Shown: in pieces, positions 16,866 through 26,447 of the stretch
How the letters are laid out: every line of letters starts with the position of its first letter
Position numbering within the stretch: position 1 is the first letter of the stretch
Assembly: GCF_016907435.1 (NCBI RefSeq)
Contig: NZ_JAFBBZ010000001.1
Location: 744,001 to 808,000 of the forward strand
From: Nocardioides salarius
Lineage (GTDB): Bacteria; Actinomycetota; Actinomycetes; Propionibacteriales; Nocardioidaceae
Length of the DNA: 64,000 nucleotides
Reading direction: 5' to 3'
Translations under genes and position numbers: made by a program
The notes under the pieces: model-generated
Seen by the model: only the letters and a program-made list of their open reading frames with translations
The model's database searches: none
Told to the model about the DNA's origin: nothing

Positions 16866-18233
16866 CTACTGAAGGCTCGCGGCCACCTCGTCCAGGCGCG
16901 CCCCGCGCGAGGCCTTGAAGAGAACCGCGTCACCCTCGGTGAGGTGCTCGGCCAGCCAGGCCGTCGCGGCCGCGTTGTCGGCGAGCAGCAGGCCGCGCTC
17001 CCCCGCACCGTCGTGGATGCCGCGCGCCGCCTCGCCCACGACCACCACCACGTCGACGCCCCGCTCGGCGGCGTGCGAGCCGACGCCCCGGTGCTCGTCG
17101 TGGCTGGTCGCCCCGAGCTCGCGCATCTCGCCGAGCACGGCGACGGTGCGGCGCACCGCGGGGTCGGCGCCGATCGAGGCCAGCGCGTCGAGCGCGGCGC
17201 GCATCGACTCGGGGTTGGCGTTGTAGGAGTCGTTGAGCACCGTGACGCCGCTGGGCAGCTCGCTGAGCTCCATGCGCCACTGCGACAGCGACGCGACCTG
17301 GCCCAGCGCCGCGCCGACCTCCTCGACGCCCAGCCCCGCGGCGACGGCGGCAGCGGCCGCGGCGGCCGCGTTGAGCGCCTGGTGGGCGCCCACCAGCTGC
17401 AGCGTGACCGGCACCCGCGACCGCGCGGTGACCAGGGCGAAGGACGGGCGGCCGAGCCGGTCGAGCGCCAGCTCCTCCACGCGTACGTCGGCGGCCTGCT
17501 GCGCCCCGAACGTGACCACCCGGCCGCGGGTGCGCGCGGCCATCGCGGCGACCCGCTCGTCGTCGGCGTTGAGCACCGCGGTGCCGTCGGCGTCGAGCGC
17601 CTCGACGAGCTCGCCCTTGGCCTCGGCGATGGCCTCGCGGGAGCCGAACTCGCCCAGGTGCGCCTGCCCCACGTTGAGGACCAGCGAGACGTCGGGGCGC
17701 ACCAGGGCCGCCAGCTCGGCGATGTGGCCCCGGCCGCGGGCGCCGAGCTCGAGCACCAGGTAGCGGGTGCCGGTCTCGACGCGCAGCGCGGTCAGCGGCA
17801 TCCCCAGCTCGTTGTTGAAGGAGCCACGGGTGGCGACCGTCGGCGCCGCCTGCGCGAGCACCGCACCGAGGAGGTCCTTGGTCGAGGTCTTGCCCTGCGA
17901 CCCGGTGATGCCCACGACCGTCAGCCCGCCGGCGGCGCGCACCTGCTCGACGACGTGGGCCGCGAGGCGCTGCAGGGCCAGCCTCGGGTCGTCGACCACC
18001 ACGGTCGGGAGCCCGGTGGGCCGGCTGCCCAGCACGGCGACCGCGCCCCGCTGCCCCGCCTGCTCGGCGTGCTCGTGGCCGTCGACGTGCTCGCCGACGA
18101 ACGCGGCGAAGAGGCTGCCCGCAGTGGCCTCACGCCCGTCGATGACGACCGGCCCGTCGACCACGACGTCCGCGTCGCCGACCACCTCGCCGTCCACCAC
18201 GGCGGCGATCTCGGCCAGCCGCAGCGCGATCAC
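16866..18233 (-). CDS. murF: UDP-MurNAc-tripeptide--D-Ala-D-Ala ligase
   Basis: MurF adds the D-Ala-D-Ala dipeptide to the UDP-MurNAc tripeptide in the cytoplasm. The protein opens [20 protein letters not shown], has the P-loop [17 protein letters not shown], the Mur ligase signature [37 protein letters not shown], and the C-terminal domain motif [20 protein letters not shown]. The GTG at 18233 is preceded by GAGGGG at about 6 nt and gives the family's usual N-terminus. It is transcribed with ddl. Confidence 0.95.
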   Translation of the reverse strand: MIALRLAEIAAVVDGEVVGDADVVVDGPVVIDGREATAGSLFAAFVGEHVDGHEHAEQAGQRGAVAVLGSRPTGLPTVVVDDPRLALQRLAAHVVEQVRAAGGLTVVGITGSQGKTSTKDLLGAVLAQAAPTVATRGSFNNELGMPLTALRVETGTRYLVLELGARGRGHIAELAALVRPDVSLVLNVGQAHLGEFGSREAIAEAKGELVEALDADGTAVLNADDERVAAMAARTRGRVVTFGAQQAADVRVEELALDRLGRPSFALVTARSRVPVTLQLVGAHQALNAAAAAAAAVAAGLGVEEVGAALGQVASLSQWRMELSELPSGVTVLNDSYNANPESMRAALDALASIGADPAVRRTVAVLGEMRELGATSHDEHRGVGSHAAERGVDVVVVVGEAARGIHDGAGERGLLLADNAAATAWLAEHLTEGDAVLFKASRGARLDEVAASLQ

Positions 18234-18331
18234 GCGAGCCCCTCGGGGGGCGTCCAGGAGCACGACTCGGGGCACGTCTCGGGGCACGTCCGGTTGGCCA
18301 GCGTCATGGGGCGTCACCCTAGTCTGTGGCC

Positions 18332-19399
18332 ATGAGCGAGACTCCCCAGCCCGCCACCGTCGCCGTCCACGCCGGACGCCCCCCGCACGAGGCCGACCGG
18401 CCCCTCAACGAGCCGCTGACGATGGCCTCGACCTTCGTCGCCCTCGGCGACCGCGAGTACGGCCGCTACGGCAACCCCACCTGGGAGGCGTTCGAGGACG
18501 CGCTGGGGCGGCTCGAGGGCGGCACGGCGCTGGCCTTCTCCTCCGGCCTGGCCGCCGTGGCCACCGTGCTCGACCTGGTCGGGCACGACGCGCTGGTCGT
18601 GGCGCCCGACAGCGCCTACAGCGGCAGCCTTGCCCAGCTCGCCGACCTCGAGATGCGCGGGCGGGTCCGCAGCCGGCTGGTCGACATCGCCGACACCGAC
18701 GCCGTCGTGGCCGCCTGCGAGGACGCCGCGCTGGTGTGGGTCGAGACCCCCACCAACCCCAACCTCGACATCGCCGACCTGGCCCGCATCGTCGAGGCCG
18801 CCCACGCCGCGGGCGCCTACGTCGTCGTCGACAACACCTTCGCCACTCCCCTGGTGCAGACCCCCCTGGCCGAGGGCGCCGACATCGTCGTGCACTCCGC
18901 GACCAAGTACCTCGGCGGCCACAGCGACCTGCTGCTCGGGGCGCTGGTGACCAACGACGAGGAGCTGGCCGGGGTGCTCAAGGGCCGCCGCGACCTCTTC
19001 GGCGCCGTGCCGGGCACCCTCGAGTCGTGGCTGGCGCTGCGCGGCATGCGCACCCTGCACCTGCGCGTCGAGCGGGCCACCGCCAACGCCGTCGAGCTGG
19101 CCCGGCGCCTGGCCGAGCACCCCGCCGTCGCCCGGGTGCGCCACCCCGGCTTCGGCGCGATCGTCTCGATCGAGCTGGCCGGTGGCGCGATGGCCGCCGA
19201 CCTGCTGACCCGCAAGACGAAGTTGTGGGTGCACACCACCAGCCTCGGCGGGGTCGAGTCGACCCTCGAGCGCCGGCGCCGCTGGAAGCTCGAGCCGACC
19301 ACCGTCTCCGAGGCGCTAGTGCGGCTCTCCGTCGGCGTCGAGGACGTCGACGACCTCTGGGCCGACCTCTCCCGGGCGCTGGACGACCTCACCGTCTGA
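18332..19399 (+). CDS. Cys/Met metabolism PLP enzyme (cystathionine gamma-synthase/lyase type)
   Basis: This 355-residue fold-type I PLP enzyme belongs to the trans-sulfuration family. Visible motifs are [33 protein letters not shown], the PLP contact [15 protein letters not shown], and the PLP lysine in [15 protein letters not shown]. The C-terminal [18 protein letters not shown] and [14 protein letters not shown] are typical. Sequence alone does not distinguish gamma-synthase from gamma-lyase, and it is slightly shorter than the usual ~380 residues. The ATG at 18332 lacks a clear ribosome binding site; a TAGTCT box about 5 nt upstream allows a leaderless mRNA. It is divergent from murF. Confidence 0.85.
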   Translation: MSETPQPATVAVHAGRPPHEADRPLNEPLTMASTFVALGDREYGRYGNPTWEAFEDALGRLEGGTALAFSSGLAAVATVLDLVGHDALVVAPDSAYSGSLAQLADLEMRGRVRSRLVDIADTDAVVAACEDAALVWVETPTNPNLDIADLARIVEAAHAAGAYVVVDNTFATPLVQTPLAEGADIVVHSATKYLGGHSDLLLGALVTNDEELAGVLKGRRDLFGAVPGTLESWLALRGMRTLHLRVERATANAVELARRLAEHPAVARVRHPGFGAIVSIELAGGAMAADLLTRKTKLWVHTTSLGGVESTLERRRRWKLEPTTVSEALVRLSVGVEDVDDLWADLSRALDDLTV

Positions 19400-19405
19400 G
19401 CGCCT

Positions 19406-19550
19406 CGGCGTACGGCGGTCGCGCGAGCCGGCGCCACTTCCCGTACGCCGTGGGGTCACCGGGTCTCGGCACGCCTGACGCGCCTTCGCAGGCTCAGGCG
19501 CGGGCTTGCTCGACCTCCTCCGCGTCGCGCCCTCGCGAGCTCGGGCGCGG
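19406..19550. repeat. Cluster of inverted repeats between convergent genes
   Basis: Three stem-loops fill the gap between the PLP enzyme and gpsA: CGGCGTACGG (19406-19415) with CCGTACGCCG (19441-19450); CGCCTGA (19472-19478) with TCAGGCG (19494-19500); GCGCCC (19527-19532) with GGGCGC (19543-19548). The first, directly after the stop codon, is the likeliest terminator. The rest resembles dispersed intergenic repeats of high-GC actinobacteria. Confidence 0.55.
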
Positions 19551-19557
19551 CTCCGGA

Positions 19558-20574
19558 TCAGTCAGTCTCGGCCTTGGTGTCGCGGGCGAGGACGGCGTCC
19601 ATCATCTCCTGCGCGGTCATGTGCCCCGCGACGACCTCGTCGACGTAGCGCGCCACCGGGGCGTCGCAGCCGACCTGCTCGGCCAGGGCCCGCAGCGACG
19701 AGCACGACTTCGCACCCTCCGCGACCTGGCTGGTGCTGGCGTAGATCTCCTCGGTGGTCATCCCCTGGCCCAGCTTCTCGCCGAACGAGCGGTTGCGCGA
19801 CAGCGGCGAGGAGCAGGTGGCGACCAGGTCGCCGAGCCCGGCCAGGCCCATCAGCGTCAGCGGGTTGGCGCCGAGCTTCATCGCCAGCCGCGCGGTCTCC
19901 GCGAGGCCGCGGGTGATGATCGAGGCCGTGGTGTTGTCGCCGAAGCCCAGCCCCACGGCCATGCCGACCGCGAGGCCGACGACGTTCTTGTAGGCGCCAC
20001 CGAGCTCGCAGCCCAGCACGTCGACCGAGGTGTAGGGACGGAAGGCCGGCGAGTGGCAGCGCTCCTGCAGCCGCTTGGCCACCGCCTCGTCCTCGCAGGC
20101 CACCACCGAGGCGGCCGGCTCGCGCCGGGCGATCTCCTTGGCGAGGTTGGGGCCGCTCACGACGGCGATCCGCTCGGGGCCGGCACCGGTGACCTGGTGG
20201 ATCACCTCGCTCATCCGGTTGAGGCTGCCGAGCTCGACACCCTTCATCAGCGAGACGAAGACGGCGTCGTCCTCGACGTGCGGCGCCCAGGCGGTGAGGT
20301 TCTCGCGCAGCGACTGCGACGGCGTCGCCAGCACCACCATGTCGGCGCCGTGCAGGGCCTTCTCGACGTCGGTGGTCGCGTCGACGCTCGGCGGCAGCTC
20401 GATGCCGGGCAGGTAGTCGGCGTTCTCGCGGCGCTCGTTGATGCTCTCCGCGATCTCGGGGCGCCTGGCCCACAGGGTGACGTCGTTGCCGGCGTCGGCG
20501 AGCACGACCGAGAAGGCCGTGCCCCACGACCCGGCACTGAAGACGGCGACCTTGCCGTGCGTCGAGGAGCTCAT
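19558..20574 (-). CDS. gpsA: NAD(P)-dependent glycerol-3-phosphate dehydrogenase
   Basis: GpsA reduces dihydroxyacetone phosphate to sn-glycerol-3-phosphate for phospholipids. The 338 residues include the Rossmann start [20 protein letters not shown], in which the first glycine of the usual GxGxWG motif is serine. [20 protein letters not shown], the catalytic lysine region [20 protein letters not shown], and [20 protein letters not shown] are present. The ATG at 20574 overlaps the plsC stop (ATGA). The next step in phospholipid synthesis is thus encoded directly upstream. Confidence 0.94.
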   Translation of the reverse strand: MSSSTHGKVAVFSAGSWGTAFSVVLADAGNDVTLWARRPEIAESINERRENADYLPGIELPPSVDATTDVEKALHGADMVVLATPSQSLRENLTAWAPHVEDDAVFVSLMKGVELGSLNRMSEVIHQVTGAGPERIAVVSGPNLAKEIARREPAASVVACEDEAVAKRLQERCHSPAFRPYTSVDVLGCELGGAYKNVVGLAVGMAVGLGFGDNTTASIITRGLAETARLAMKLGANPLTLMGLAGLGDLVATCSSPLSRNRSFGEKLGQGMTTEEIYASTSQVAEGAKSCSSLRALAEQVGCDAPVARYVDEVVAGHMTAQEMMDAVLARDTKAETD

Positions 20575-21344
20575 GCGGTGTCCTTCCGGTCCTGGGGGTG
20601 CCCGTCGGCCGGCGTGCCGCCGCGGCGCATGTCGAAACGCTCGGCCGGCGCCTGCTGGCCGCGCACCTGCTCGACCAGGGTCGTGATGGCGGCCATGATC
20701 CGGTCGGTGGCTCGCTGCACCGCGACCGCGCGGGTGCCCTGCTCGTCGTGCTGGCCGCTCAGGTCGGCCAGGTCGACCGGGTCGCCCACGAGCATCGTGA
20801 CCTTCTTGCGCGGCACCAGGTGGGGCACCTTCGTGTACGGCGCCAGCAGCTCCTGGGCGCCCCACTGGCCCACCGGGACGACGGGGCAGCCGGTCGCGAG
20901 CGCGATGCGCGCGGCGCCGGTCTTGCCGCGCATCGGCCACAGGTCGGGGTCGCGCGTGATGGTGCCCTCGGGGTAGACCACCACGCACTCGCCGCGGCGC
21001 ACGGCCTCGACGGCGGCGTCGTAGGCCCCGACCGCCGAGGTGGTGGCGCGGTGCACCGGGATCTGGCCGGCGGCGCGCAGGAAGAAGGCGAGCAGCCGGT
21101 TGCGGAAGAGCCCCGACTTGGCCAGGTAGCGCGGTAGCCGGCCGTGGTCGTAGAGCAGGTGCGCCGCGAGCAGCGGGTCGACGTGGGAGACGTGGTTGAG
21201 CACCAGCACGAAGCCACCGGTCGCAGGGATCCTCTCGCCGCCGCGCCAGTCACGACGGGTGGTCGCGAGCAGCAGCGGCTTGACGATCGGCACGGCGAAG
21301 CTGAATGCCCAGCCGCGGGGTTGCTGCAGCTTGCGAACGGTCAC
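20571..21344 (-). CDS. plsC: 1-acyl-sn-glycerol-3-phosphate acyltransferase
   Basis: This membrane-associated acyltransferase makes phosphatidic acid from lysophosphatidic acid. The 257-residue product has the catalytic NHVSHVD (H51-x4-D56), [27 protein letters not shown] and the later [10 protein letters not shown] hydrophobic N-terminal segment ([14 protein letters not shown]) may anchor it. The GTG at 21344 has GAGGAG 5 nt upstream; a TTG 15 bp further up is less likely. It overlaps gpsA by 4 bp. Confidence 0.9.
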   Translation of the reverse strand: MTVRKLQQPRGWAFSFAVPIVKPLLLATTRRDWRGGERIPATGGFVLVLNHVSHVDPLLAAHLLYDHGRLPRYLAKSGLFRNRLLAFFLRAAGQIPVHRATTSAVGAYDAAVEAVRRGECVVVYPEGTITRDPDLWPMRGKTGAARIALATGCPVVPVGQWGAQELLAPYTKVPHLVPRKKVTMLVGDPVDLADLSGQHDEQGTRAVAVQRATDRIMAAITTLVEQVRGQQAPAERFDMRRGGTPADGHPQDRKDTA

Positions 21345-21452
21345 GCGTCTCCTCGCCAACGGTGCCGGAGCAGGGTCCCTCCGACGTGGACCTGCAGGCT
21401 ACTCGCAGCCGGCCCGCCGAGCGTGCAGCGACGCCTGCGAGGATGAGCCGCG

Positions 21453-22130
21453 ATGAGCACGACGTCCCGCCCCGGTCACCGTCCGCCCCCGGCGCGCGAC
21501 GGCTGGGTGGCGCTGGTCCCGGTGAAGCCACCGGCGCGCGGCAAGTCGCGGCTGGTGGGCCTCGACGACGACAGCCGCCGCGAGCTCGCGGCGGCCTTCG
21601 CGCTCGACACCGTGACCGCCTGCCTGGCCACCCCCGACGTGGGGCGAGTCCTGGTCGTCACCGACGACGCGGGCTTCGCGGGCTCCCTGCGGGCGCTCGG
21701 CGCCGCCTGCATCCCCGACGGCGACTCCGGCGACCTCAACGCCACGCTCTGCCAGGCCGCGGCCGAGGCCGAGCGCCGGTGGCCGACGTTGCGGCCGGTG
21801 GCGCTGTGCGCCGACCTGCCGGCCCTGCGCCCCCACGACCTGGCGGCCGGGCTCGAGGCCCTGGGCGTGGCGAGCAGGTCGGCGCCGGCGTTCGTGCCCG
21901 ACGCCGCCGGGGTCGGCACGACCGCCTACGCCGCGGCGTACGACGGCTTCGCCCCCCGGTACGGCGGTGCCTCGCGCCGGGCGCACCTCGACGCCGGCTG
22001 CACCGAGGTGGCCCACGCCCCGGCCACGCTGCGCCGCGACGTCGACGACCTGGTCGACCTGCAGGCGGCCACCGCGCTGGGCCTGGCGCCGCGCTCCGCC
22101 GCGGTGGTCGCGGCGCTGGGCATCTTCTGA
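21453..22130 (+). CDS. cofC: Phospholactate/phosphoenolpyruvate guanylyltransferase (F420 pathway)
   Basis: CofC/FbiD activates 2-phospholactate or, in actinobacteria, phosphoenolpyruvate with GTP to begin coenzyme F420 side-chain assembly. The 225 residues open [20 protein letters not shown] and include [42 protein letters not shown] and [16 protein letters not shown]. The sequence [15 protein letters not shown] corresponds to the family's D-x2-G-x-GTT motif. The ATG at 21453 is preceded by GAGGA. Other F420 genes are not in the window, and the substrate is inferred from the phylum. Confidence 0.88.
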   Translation: MSTTSRPGHRPPPARDGWVALVPVKPPARGKSRLVGLDDDSRRELAAAFALDTVTACLATPDVGRVLVVTDDAGFAGSLRALGAACIPDGDSGDLNATLCQAAAEAERRWPTLRPVALCADLPALRPHDLAAGLEALGVASRSAPAFVPDAAGVGTTAYAAAYDGFAPRYGGASRRAHLDAGCTEVAHAPATLRRDVDDLVDLQAATALGLAPRSAAVVAALGIF

Positions 22131-22146
22131 CGTCTGCGGACGCGGA

Positions 22147-22180
22147 CGGCGGGCCGCCCCCCGCAGGAGGCGACCCGCCG
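22147..22180. terminator. Hairpin between cofC and the HU gene
   Basis: CGGCGGG (22147-22153) pairs with CCCGCCG (22174-22180) between convergent stops at 22130 and 22195. It probably ends transcription in both directions. There is no U tract. Confidence 0.45.
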
Positions 22181-22194
22181 CAGCGAGGACCGGA

Positions 22195-22872
22195 TCAGGA
22201 GGACGACGAGGAGCTGCCGCTGCTCGAGGTCTCCGTGCCGGCCGAGGACGTCGACTTCTTGGCAGCGGTCTTCTTCGCGGGTGCCTTCTTGGCCGGCGCC
22301 TTCGTCGTAGTGGTCTTCTTCGCCGGCGCCTTCGTGGCGGCGGTCTTGGTCGCCGGTGCCTTCTTGGCGGGTGCCTTCTTGGCCGGCGCCTTCTTGGCAG
22401 CGGCCTTCTTCGCGGGTGCCTTCTTGGCGGGAGCCTTCTTCGCCGGCGCGGCCGCCGACTCGGTCTTCGGCGCGCTGGCCCTGGTGCCCGCGGCCTTCTT
22501 GGCGGGCGTCTTCCTGCCCGTGGCCTTCTTGACCGTGTCGACGGCCATGGCCGCCGGAGCGGTGGCCGCGGCGACGGTCATCGCAGGCAGCTTCTTGGCC
22601 CCGGAGACCACGTTCTTGAGGTCGGCCCCGGGGGTGAACTTGGGGACGGCGGTCTTCTTGGCCTGGATCCGCTCACCGGTGCGTGGGTTGCGCACCCACC
22701 GGGCCTCACGCACCCGCTTCTCGAACGACCCGAACCCGGTGATGGCCACCTTCTCGCCTCGCGAGACCTCGCGCGTGATCGTGTCGAGGACCGACTCGAG
22801 CGCGTGGGCCGCCGCCTTCCTGTTCCCCTCGTAGCGCGCTGCCAGCGCGTCGATGAGCTGAGACTTGTTCAC
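22195..22872 (-). CDS. hup: HU-family nucleoid protein with Lys/Ala-rich tail
   Basis: This actinobacterial HupB/HupS-type protein has 225 residues. The N-terminal ~95 residues are a standard HU domain ([71 protein letters not shown]). A histone-like tail follows, with about twelve PAKKA-type repeats, ending in a serine run ([10 protein letters not shown]). The tail increases DNA compaction and is a known target of lysine modification in mycobacteria. The GTG at 22872 has GAAGGGG 7-8 nt upstream. It is monocistronic. Confidence 0.95.
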   Translation of the reverse strand: MNKSQLIDALAARYEGNRKAAAHALESVLDTITREVSRGEKVAITGFGSFEKRVREARWVRNPRTGERIQAKKTAVPKFTPGADLKNVVSGAKKLPAMTVAAATAPAAMAVDTVKKATGRKTPAKKAAGTRASAPKTESAAAPAKKAPAKKAPAKKAAAKKAPAKKAPAKKAPATKTAATKAPAKKTTTTKAPAKKAPAKKTAAKKSTSSAGTETSSSGSSSSSS

Positions 22873-23005
22873 TCCGCTACCCCTTCGACCAGACCTCGGC
22901 AGCACGGCGCGCTGCCCGATGTTCCCTGCACGCTAGGGACTCGTGGCCCGGGTCACAACGGCCACGCCGAGGAACGTGTCGACGTACGCCGCCGCCGAAG
23001 GCTGC

Positions 23006-23611
23006 TCAGGCGCGGATCGTCAGGGGCTTCCAGCTCGGCCGGTCGGCCTCGAAGGAGCTGATGTCGTCGTGGTGGCCCAGCGTGATGCCGATGTCGTCGA
23101 GGCCCTCGAGCAGGCGCCAGCGGGTGTAGTCGTCGATGTCGAAGGAGTCCTCGATCGCGTCCTCGCCCTCGCCGGCACGCACGGTGCGCGACTCGAGGTC
23201 GACGGTGATCGCCGCGCCCGGGTCGGCCTCGAGCAGGTCCCACAGGCGCTGGACGACCTTCTCGTCCACCTGGGCCGCGAGCAGCCCGGCCTTGCCGGAG
23301 TTGCCGCGGAAGATGTCGGCGAAGCGCGAGGAGATCACGACCTTGAAGCCGTAGTTCTGCAGCGCCCACACGGCGTGCTCGCGCGAGGAGCCGGTGCCGA
23401 AGTCGGGTCCGGCGACGAGCACCGATCCCTGCGAGTAGACCGGGTGGTTGAGCACGAACTCGGGGTCGTTGCGCCAGGCCGCGAAGAGACCGTCCTCGAA
23501 GCCGGTGCGCGTGACCCGCTTGAGATAGACGGCCGGGATGATCTGGTCGGTGTCGACGTTGCTGCGCCGCAGCGGGACGCCGATGCCGGTGTGGGTGGTG
23601 ACCTTCTCCAT
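23006..23611 (-). CDS. leuD: 3-isopropylmalate dehydratase small subunit
   Basis: LeuD forms isopropylmalate isomerase with LeuC in leucine synthesis. The 201-residue protein has the swivel-domain motifs [60 protein letters not shown] and [15 protein letters not shown]. It follows leuC at 13 bp and is the last gene of the operon. Confidence 0.96.
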   Translation of the reverse strand: MEKVTTHTGIGVPLRRSNVDTDQIIPAVYLKRVTRTGFEDGLFAAWRNDPEFVLNHPVYSQGSVLVAGPDFGTGSSREHAVWALQNYGFKVVISSRFADIFRGNSGKAGLLAAQVDEKVVQRLWDLLEADPGAAITVDLESRTVRAGEGEDAIEDSFDIDDYTRWRLLEGLDDIGITLGHHDDISSFEADRPSWKPLTIRA

Positions 23612-23624
23612 GTGCTTCTCCGTC

Positions 23625-25025
23625 TCAGGCGAGGTCGGCGGGCGAGGACAGGGTGCCGCGCACGGCGGTCGCGGCGGCGACGGGGATCGAGACCAGGTGG
23701 GTGCGCCCGCCCTTGCCCTGACGACCCTCGAAGTTGCGGTTGGAGGTCGACGCGCTGCGCTCCCCCGGGGCGAGGGTGTCGGGGTTCATGCCCAGGCACA
23801 TCGAGCAGCCCGCGCCGCGCCACTCGGCGCCGGCCTCCTTGAAGACGACGTCGAGGCCCTCCTCCTCGGCCTGCAGGCGCACCCGCACCGAGCCGGGCAC
23901 CACGAGCAGCCGGGTGTCGGGCGCGACGGTGCGGCCCTCGATGATCTCGGCCGCCAGGCGCAGGTCCTCGATGCGGCCGTTGGTGCAGGAGCCGATGAAG
24001 ACGGTGTCGACGTCCACCTCGCGCATCGGGGTGCCGGCCACCAGGTCCATGTAGGCCAGCGCCTTCTGCGCCGCGACCCGGTCGGAGGCCTCCTCGAAGT
24101 CGTCGGGGTGCGGCACCGAGGCGCCCAGCGGGACGCCCTGACCGGGGTTGGTGCCCCAGGTGACGAAGGGGGTCATCGTCGAGGCGTCCAGCACGATCTC
24201 GGCGTCGTACGTCGCGTCGTCGTCGGTGCGCAGGCTCGTCCAGTGCTCGACGGCGGCGTCCCAGTCGGCGCCGGTCGGCGCCTCGGGACGGCCCTCGATG
24301 TAGTCGAAGGTGGTCTGGTCGGGCGCGATCAGCCCGGCCTTGGCGCCCCACTCGATGCTCATGTTGCACACCGTCATCCGCGACTCCATCGAGAGCTCCT
24401 CGATGGCCTGGCCGCGGTACTCCACGATGTAGCCCTGGCCGCCGCCGGTGCCGGTGTGGGCGATCAGGTTCAGCACCATGTCCTTGGCGGTCACGCCCTC
24501 GGGCAGGCTGCCGTTGATGGTCACCGCCATCGTCCTGGGCCGGGCCTGCATCAGCGTCTGGGTGGCCAGCACGTGCTCGACCTCGGAGGTGCCGATGCCG
24601 AAGGCGATCGCGCCGAAGGCGCCGTGGGTGCTGGTGTGGCTGTCGCCGCAGACGATGGTCATGCCGGGCTGGGTCAGGCCCAGCTGCGGGCCGACGACGT
24701 GCACGATGCCCTGGTCGAGGTCGCCGAGGGGGTGCAGCCGCACCCCGAACTCCGCGGCGTTGCGGCGCAGGGTCTCGACCTGGGTGCGCGAGACCGGGTC
24801 GGCGATCGGCTTGTCCCAGTCGAGGGTCGGGACGTTGTGGTCCTCGGTGGCCAGGGTCAGGTCCGGCCGGCGCACCTGGCGCCCGGCCAGGCGCAGGCCG
24901 TCGAAGGCCTGCGGCGAGGTCACCTCGTGCAGGAGGTGGAGGTCGATGTAGAGCAGGTCGGGCTCTCCCGCGGTCGAGCGGACGACGTGCTCGTCCCAGA
25001 CCTTCTCCGACAGGGTCCTGCCCAT
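23625..25025 (-). CDS. leuC: 3-isopropylmalate dehydratase large subunit
   Basis: This [4Fe-4S] subunit converts 2- to 3-isopropylmalate. The 466 residues include [37 protein letters not shown], and the cluster ligands in [13 protein letters not shown] and [31 protein letters not shown] is conserved. The ATG at 25025 has AAGGAG 4-5 nt upstream. It is divergent from an IclR-type regulator, which in streptomycetes (NdgR) and corynebacteria (LtbR) controls leuCD. Confidence 0.97.
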   Translation of the reverse strand: MGRTLSEKVWDEHVVRSTAGEPDLLYIDLHLLHEVTSPQAFDGLRLAGRQVRRPDLTLATEDHNVPTLDWDKPIADPVSRTQVETLRRNAAEFGVRLHPLGDLDQGIVHVVGPQLGLTQPGMTIVCGDSHTSTHGAFGAIAFGIGTSEVEHVLATQTLMQARPRTMAVTINGSLPEGVTAKDMVLNLIAHTGTGGGQGYIVEYRGQAIEELSMESRMTVCNMSIEWGAKAGLIAPDQTTFDYIEGRPEAPTGADWDAAVEHWTSLRTDDDATYDAEIVLDASTMTPFVTWGTNPGQGVPLGASVPHPDDFEEASDRVAAQKALAYMDLVAGTPMREVDVDTVFIGSCTNGRIEDLRLAAEIIEGRTVAPDTRLLVVPGSVRVRLQAEEEGLDVVFKEAGAEWRGAGCSMCLGMNPDTLAPGERSASTSNRNFEGRQGKGGRTHLVSIPVAAATAVRGTLSSPADLA

Positions 25026-25212
25026 GACGCGCTCCTTCGTACGGTTCGTGGACGATGCTGAACAGGAAACGAGCCTACGTCCCCGATCCCAGTTCGTGAG
25101 ACGCGAGTCCCGAAATGCGAGACATCCACCCTGAGCGCAGTCTTTGCCGAGCGTGGACGAGACCCCGGTCACAGGACTTGCATCCCATGATTTGAGACGA
25201 GAGTATTGGCAT
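25026..25212. promoter_or_regulatory. leuC / IclR divergent control region
   Basis: This 187-bp gap contains TGAGACGCGAGTCC (25097-25110), TGCGAGACATC (about 25117-25127) and TGAGACGAGAG (25193-25203), variants of one GAGAC-containing motif. The last lies just upstream of the regulator's ATG. TTGCAT (25178-25183) and AGTATT (25202-25207), 18 bp apart, could be the regulator's promoter. Binding by the adjacent IclR protein is inference from known NdgR/LtbR practice. Confidence 0.45.
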
Positions 25213-25938
25213 ATGGACAGCAGTGGAGTGGGAGTGCTCGACAAGGCCGCGATCGTGCTGACCGCGCTCGAGGCCGGCCCGGCGACCCTGGCGGGACTCG
25301 TGACCGCGACCGGGCTGGCGCGGCCCACGGCGCACCGCCTGGCGGTCGCGCTCGAGCACCACCGCCTCGTGGCCCGCGACATGCAGGGCCGCTTCGTGCT
25401 CGGTCCGCGGCTCTCCGAGCTCTCCGCGGCCGCCGGCGAGGACCGCCTGCTGGCCACCGCCGGCCCGGTGCTGGCACGGCTGCGCGACATCACCGGCGAG
25501 TCCGCCCAGCTGTGGCGCCGCCAGGGCGAGCACCGGGTGTGCGTCGCCGCCGCCGAGCGCCCCTCGGGCCTGCGCGACACGATCCCCGTCGGCTCGCAGC
25601 TGACCATGCGGGCCGGCTCGGCCGCCCAGGTGCTGCTGGCCTGGGACGACCCCGAGCGGATGCACCGCGGCCTGCAGAACGCCGCCTTCTCCGCGGCCGC
25701 CCTCTCCGGCATCCGTCGCCGCGGCTGGGCCCAGTCGGTCGGCGAGCGCGAGCAGGGCGTGGCCTCGGTCTCCGCCCCCGTCCGCTCCCCCAGCGGCAAG
25801 ATCATCGCCGCGGTCTCGGTCTCCGGCCCCCTCGAGCGGCTCTCGCGCCAGCCCGGACGGATGCACGCCCCCGCCGTGCTCGCCGCCGCCGAGCGGCTCT
25901 CGGAGTCGCTGCGCCGCGCCGCCGCCGAGAGCGCCTGA
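25213..25938 (+). CDS. IclR-family regulator, NdgR/LtbR-like
   Basis: This 241-residue regulator has an N-terminal winged helix-turn-helix ([60 protein letters not shown]) and a C-terminal IclR effector domain ([58 protein letters not shown]). Divergence from leuCD matches NdgR of Streptomyces and LtbR of Corynebacterium, which regulate leucine genes. The ATG at 25213 has GAGAG about 10 nt upstream. Function by context is likely; binding sites are unproven. Confidence 0.9.
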   Translation: MDSSGVGVLDKAAIVLTALEAGPATLAGLVTATGLARPTAHRLAVALEHHRLVARDMQGRFVLGPRLSELSAAAGEDRLLATAGPVLARLRDITGESAQLWRRQGEHRVCVAAAERPSGLRDTIPVGSQLTMRAGSAAQVLLAWDDPERMHRGLQNAAFSAAALSGIRRRGWAQSVGEREQGVASVSAPVRSPSGKIIAAVSVSGPLERLSRQPGRMHAPAVLAAAERLSESLRRAAAESA

Positions 25939-25966
25939 GCCAGAAGCGCCGGAACTAGAAGCGCAG

Positions 25967-26446
25967 CTAGAACAGGCCGTCCTGCTCGATGCCGAGCAGC
26001 ACCTGCTTGCGCTCCAGCCCGCCGGCGTACCCGGTGAGCGTGCCGTTGGCCCCGATTACCCGGTGGCACGGGATCACCACCGGGATCGGGTTGCGCCCGT
26101 TGGCCAGCCCGACCGCCCGGGAAGCGGCGTGGGTCATGCCCAGCGCCCGCGCCACCTCGCCGTACGACGCCGTCTCGCCGTAGCCGATGGTGCGCAGCTG
26201 GGCCCAGACCCGCTGCTGGAAGTCGCTGCCGACCGGCGCCAGCGGCAGGTCGAAGTCGCGCAGCTCGCCGTTGAAGTACGCCGCCAGCTGGCGCACCGCC
26301 TCGGCCAGCACCGGGTGGTCGTCGCGACGCTCCCCCGGGTCGGGCGCGCCGGCCTCGGGGTAGGGCGAGAACTCCACCGCCGACAGCGCGCCGTCGCTCT
26401 CGACGAGGCGCAACGGCCCGATCGGGCTCTCGGTCTCGGTCCACAT
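25967..26446 (-). CDS. ogt: Methylated-DNA--protein-cysteine methyltransferase
   Basis: This suicide repair protein transfers O6-alkyl groups from guanine to its own cysteine. The 159 residues contain [40 protein letters not shown], and the acceptor motif [20 protein letters not shown]. Its ATG is 1 bp after the stop of the Ada-AlkA gene, so both alkylation repair proteins are made from one mRNA. Confidence 0.95.
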   Translation of the reverse strand: MWTETESPIGPLRLVESDGALSAVEFSPYPEAGAPDPGERRDDHPVLAEAVRQLAAYFNGELRDFDLPLAPVGSDFQQRVWAQLRTIGYGETASYGEVARALGMTHAASRAVGLANGRNPIPVVIPCHRVIGANGTLTGYAGGLERKQVLLGIEQDGLF

Positions 26447-26447
26447 C

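Noticed and set aside
17767..20976. A 1069-codon plus-strand open frame
   Set aside because: Runs antisense through murF and gpsA and out of frame through the PLP enzyme gene; composition is that of a shadow.
25026..26444. leuC extended upstream to 26444
   Set aside because: The extension is antisense to the IclR gene; leuC has a canonical start with AAGGAG at 25025.
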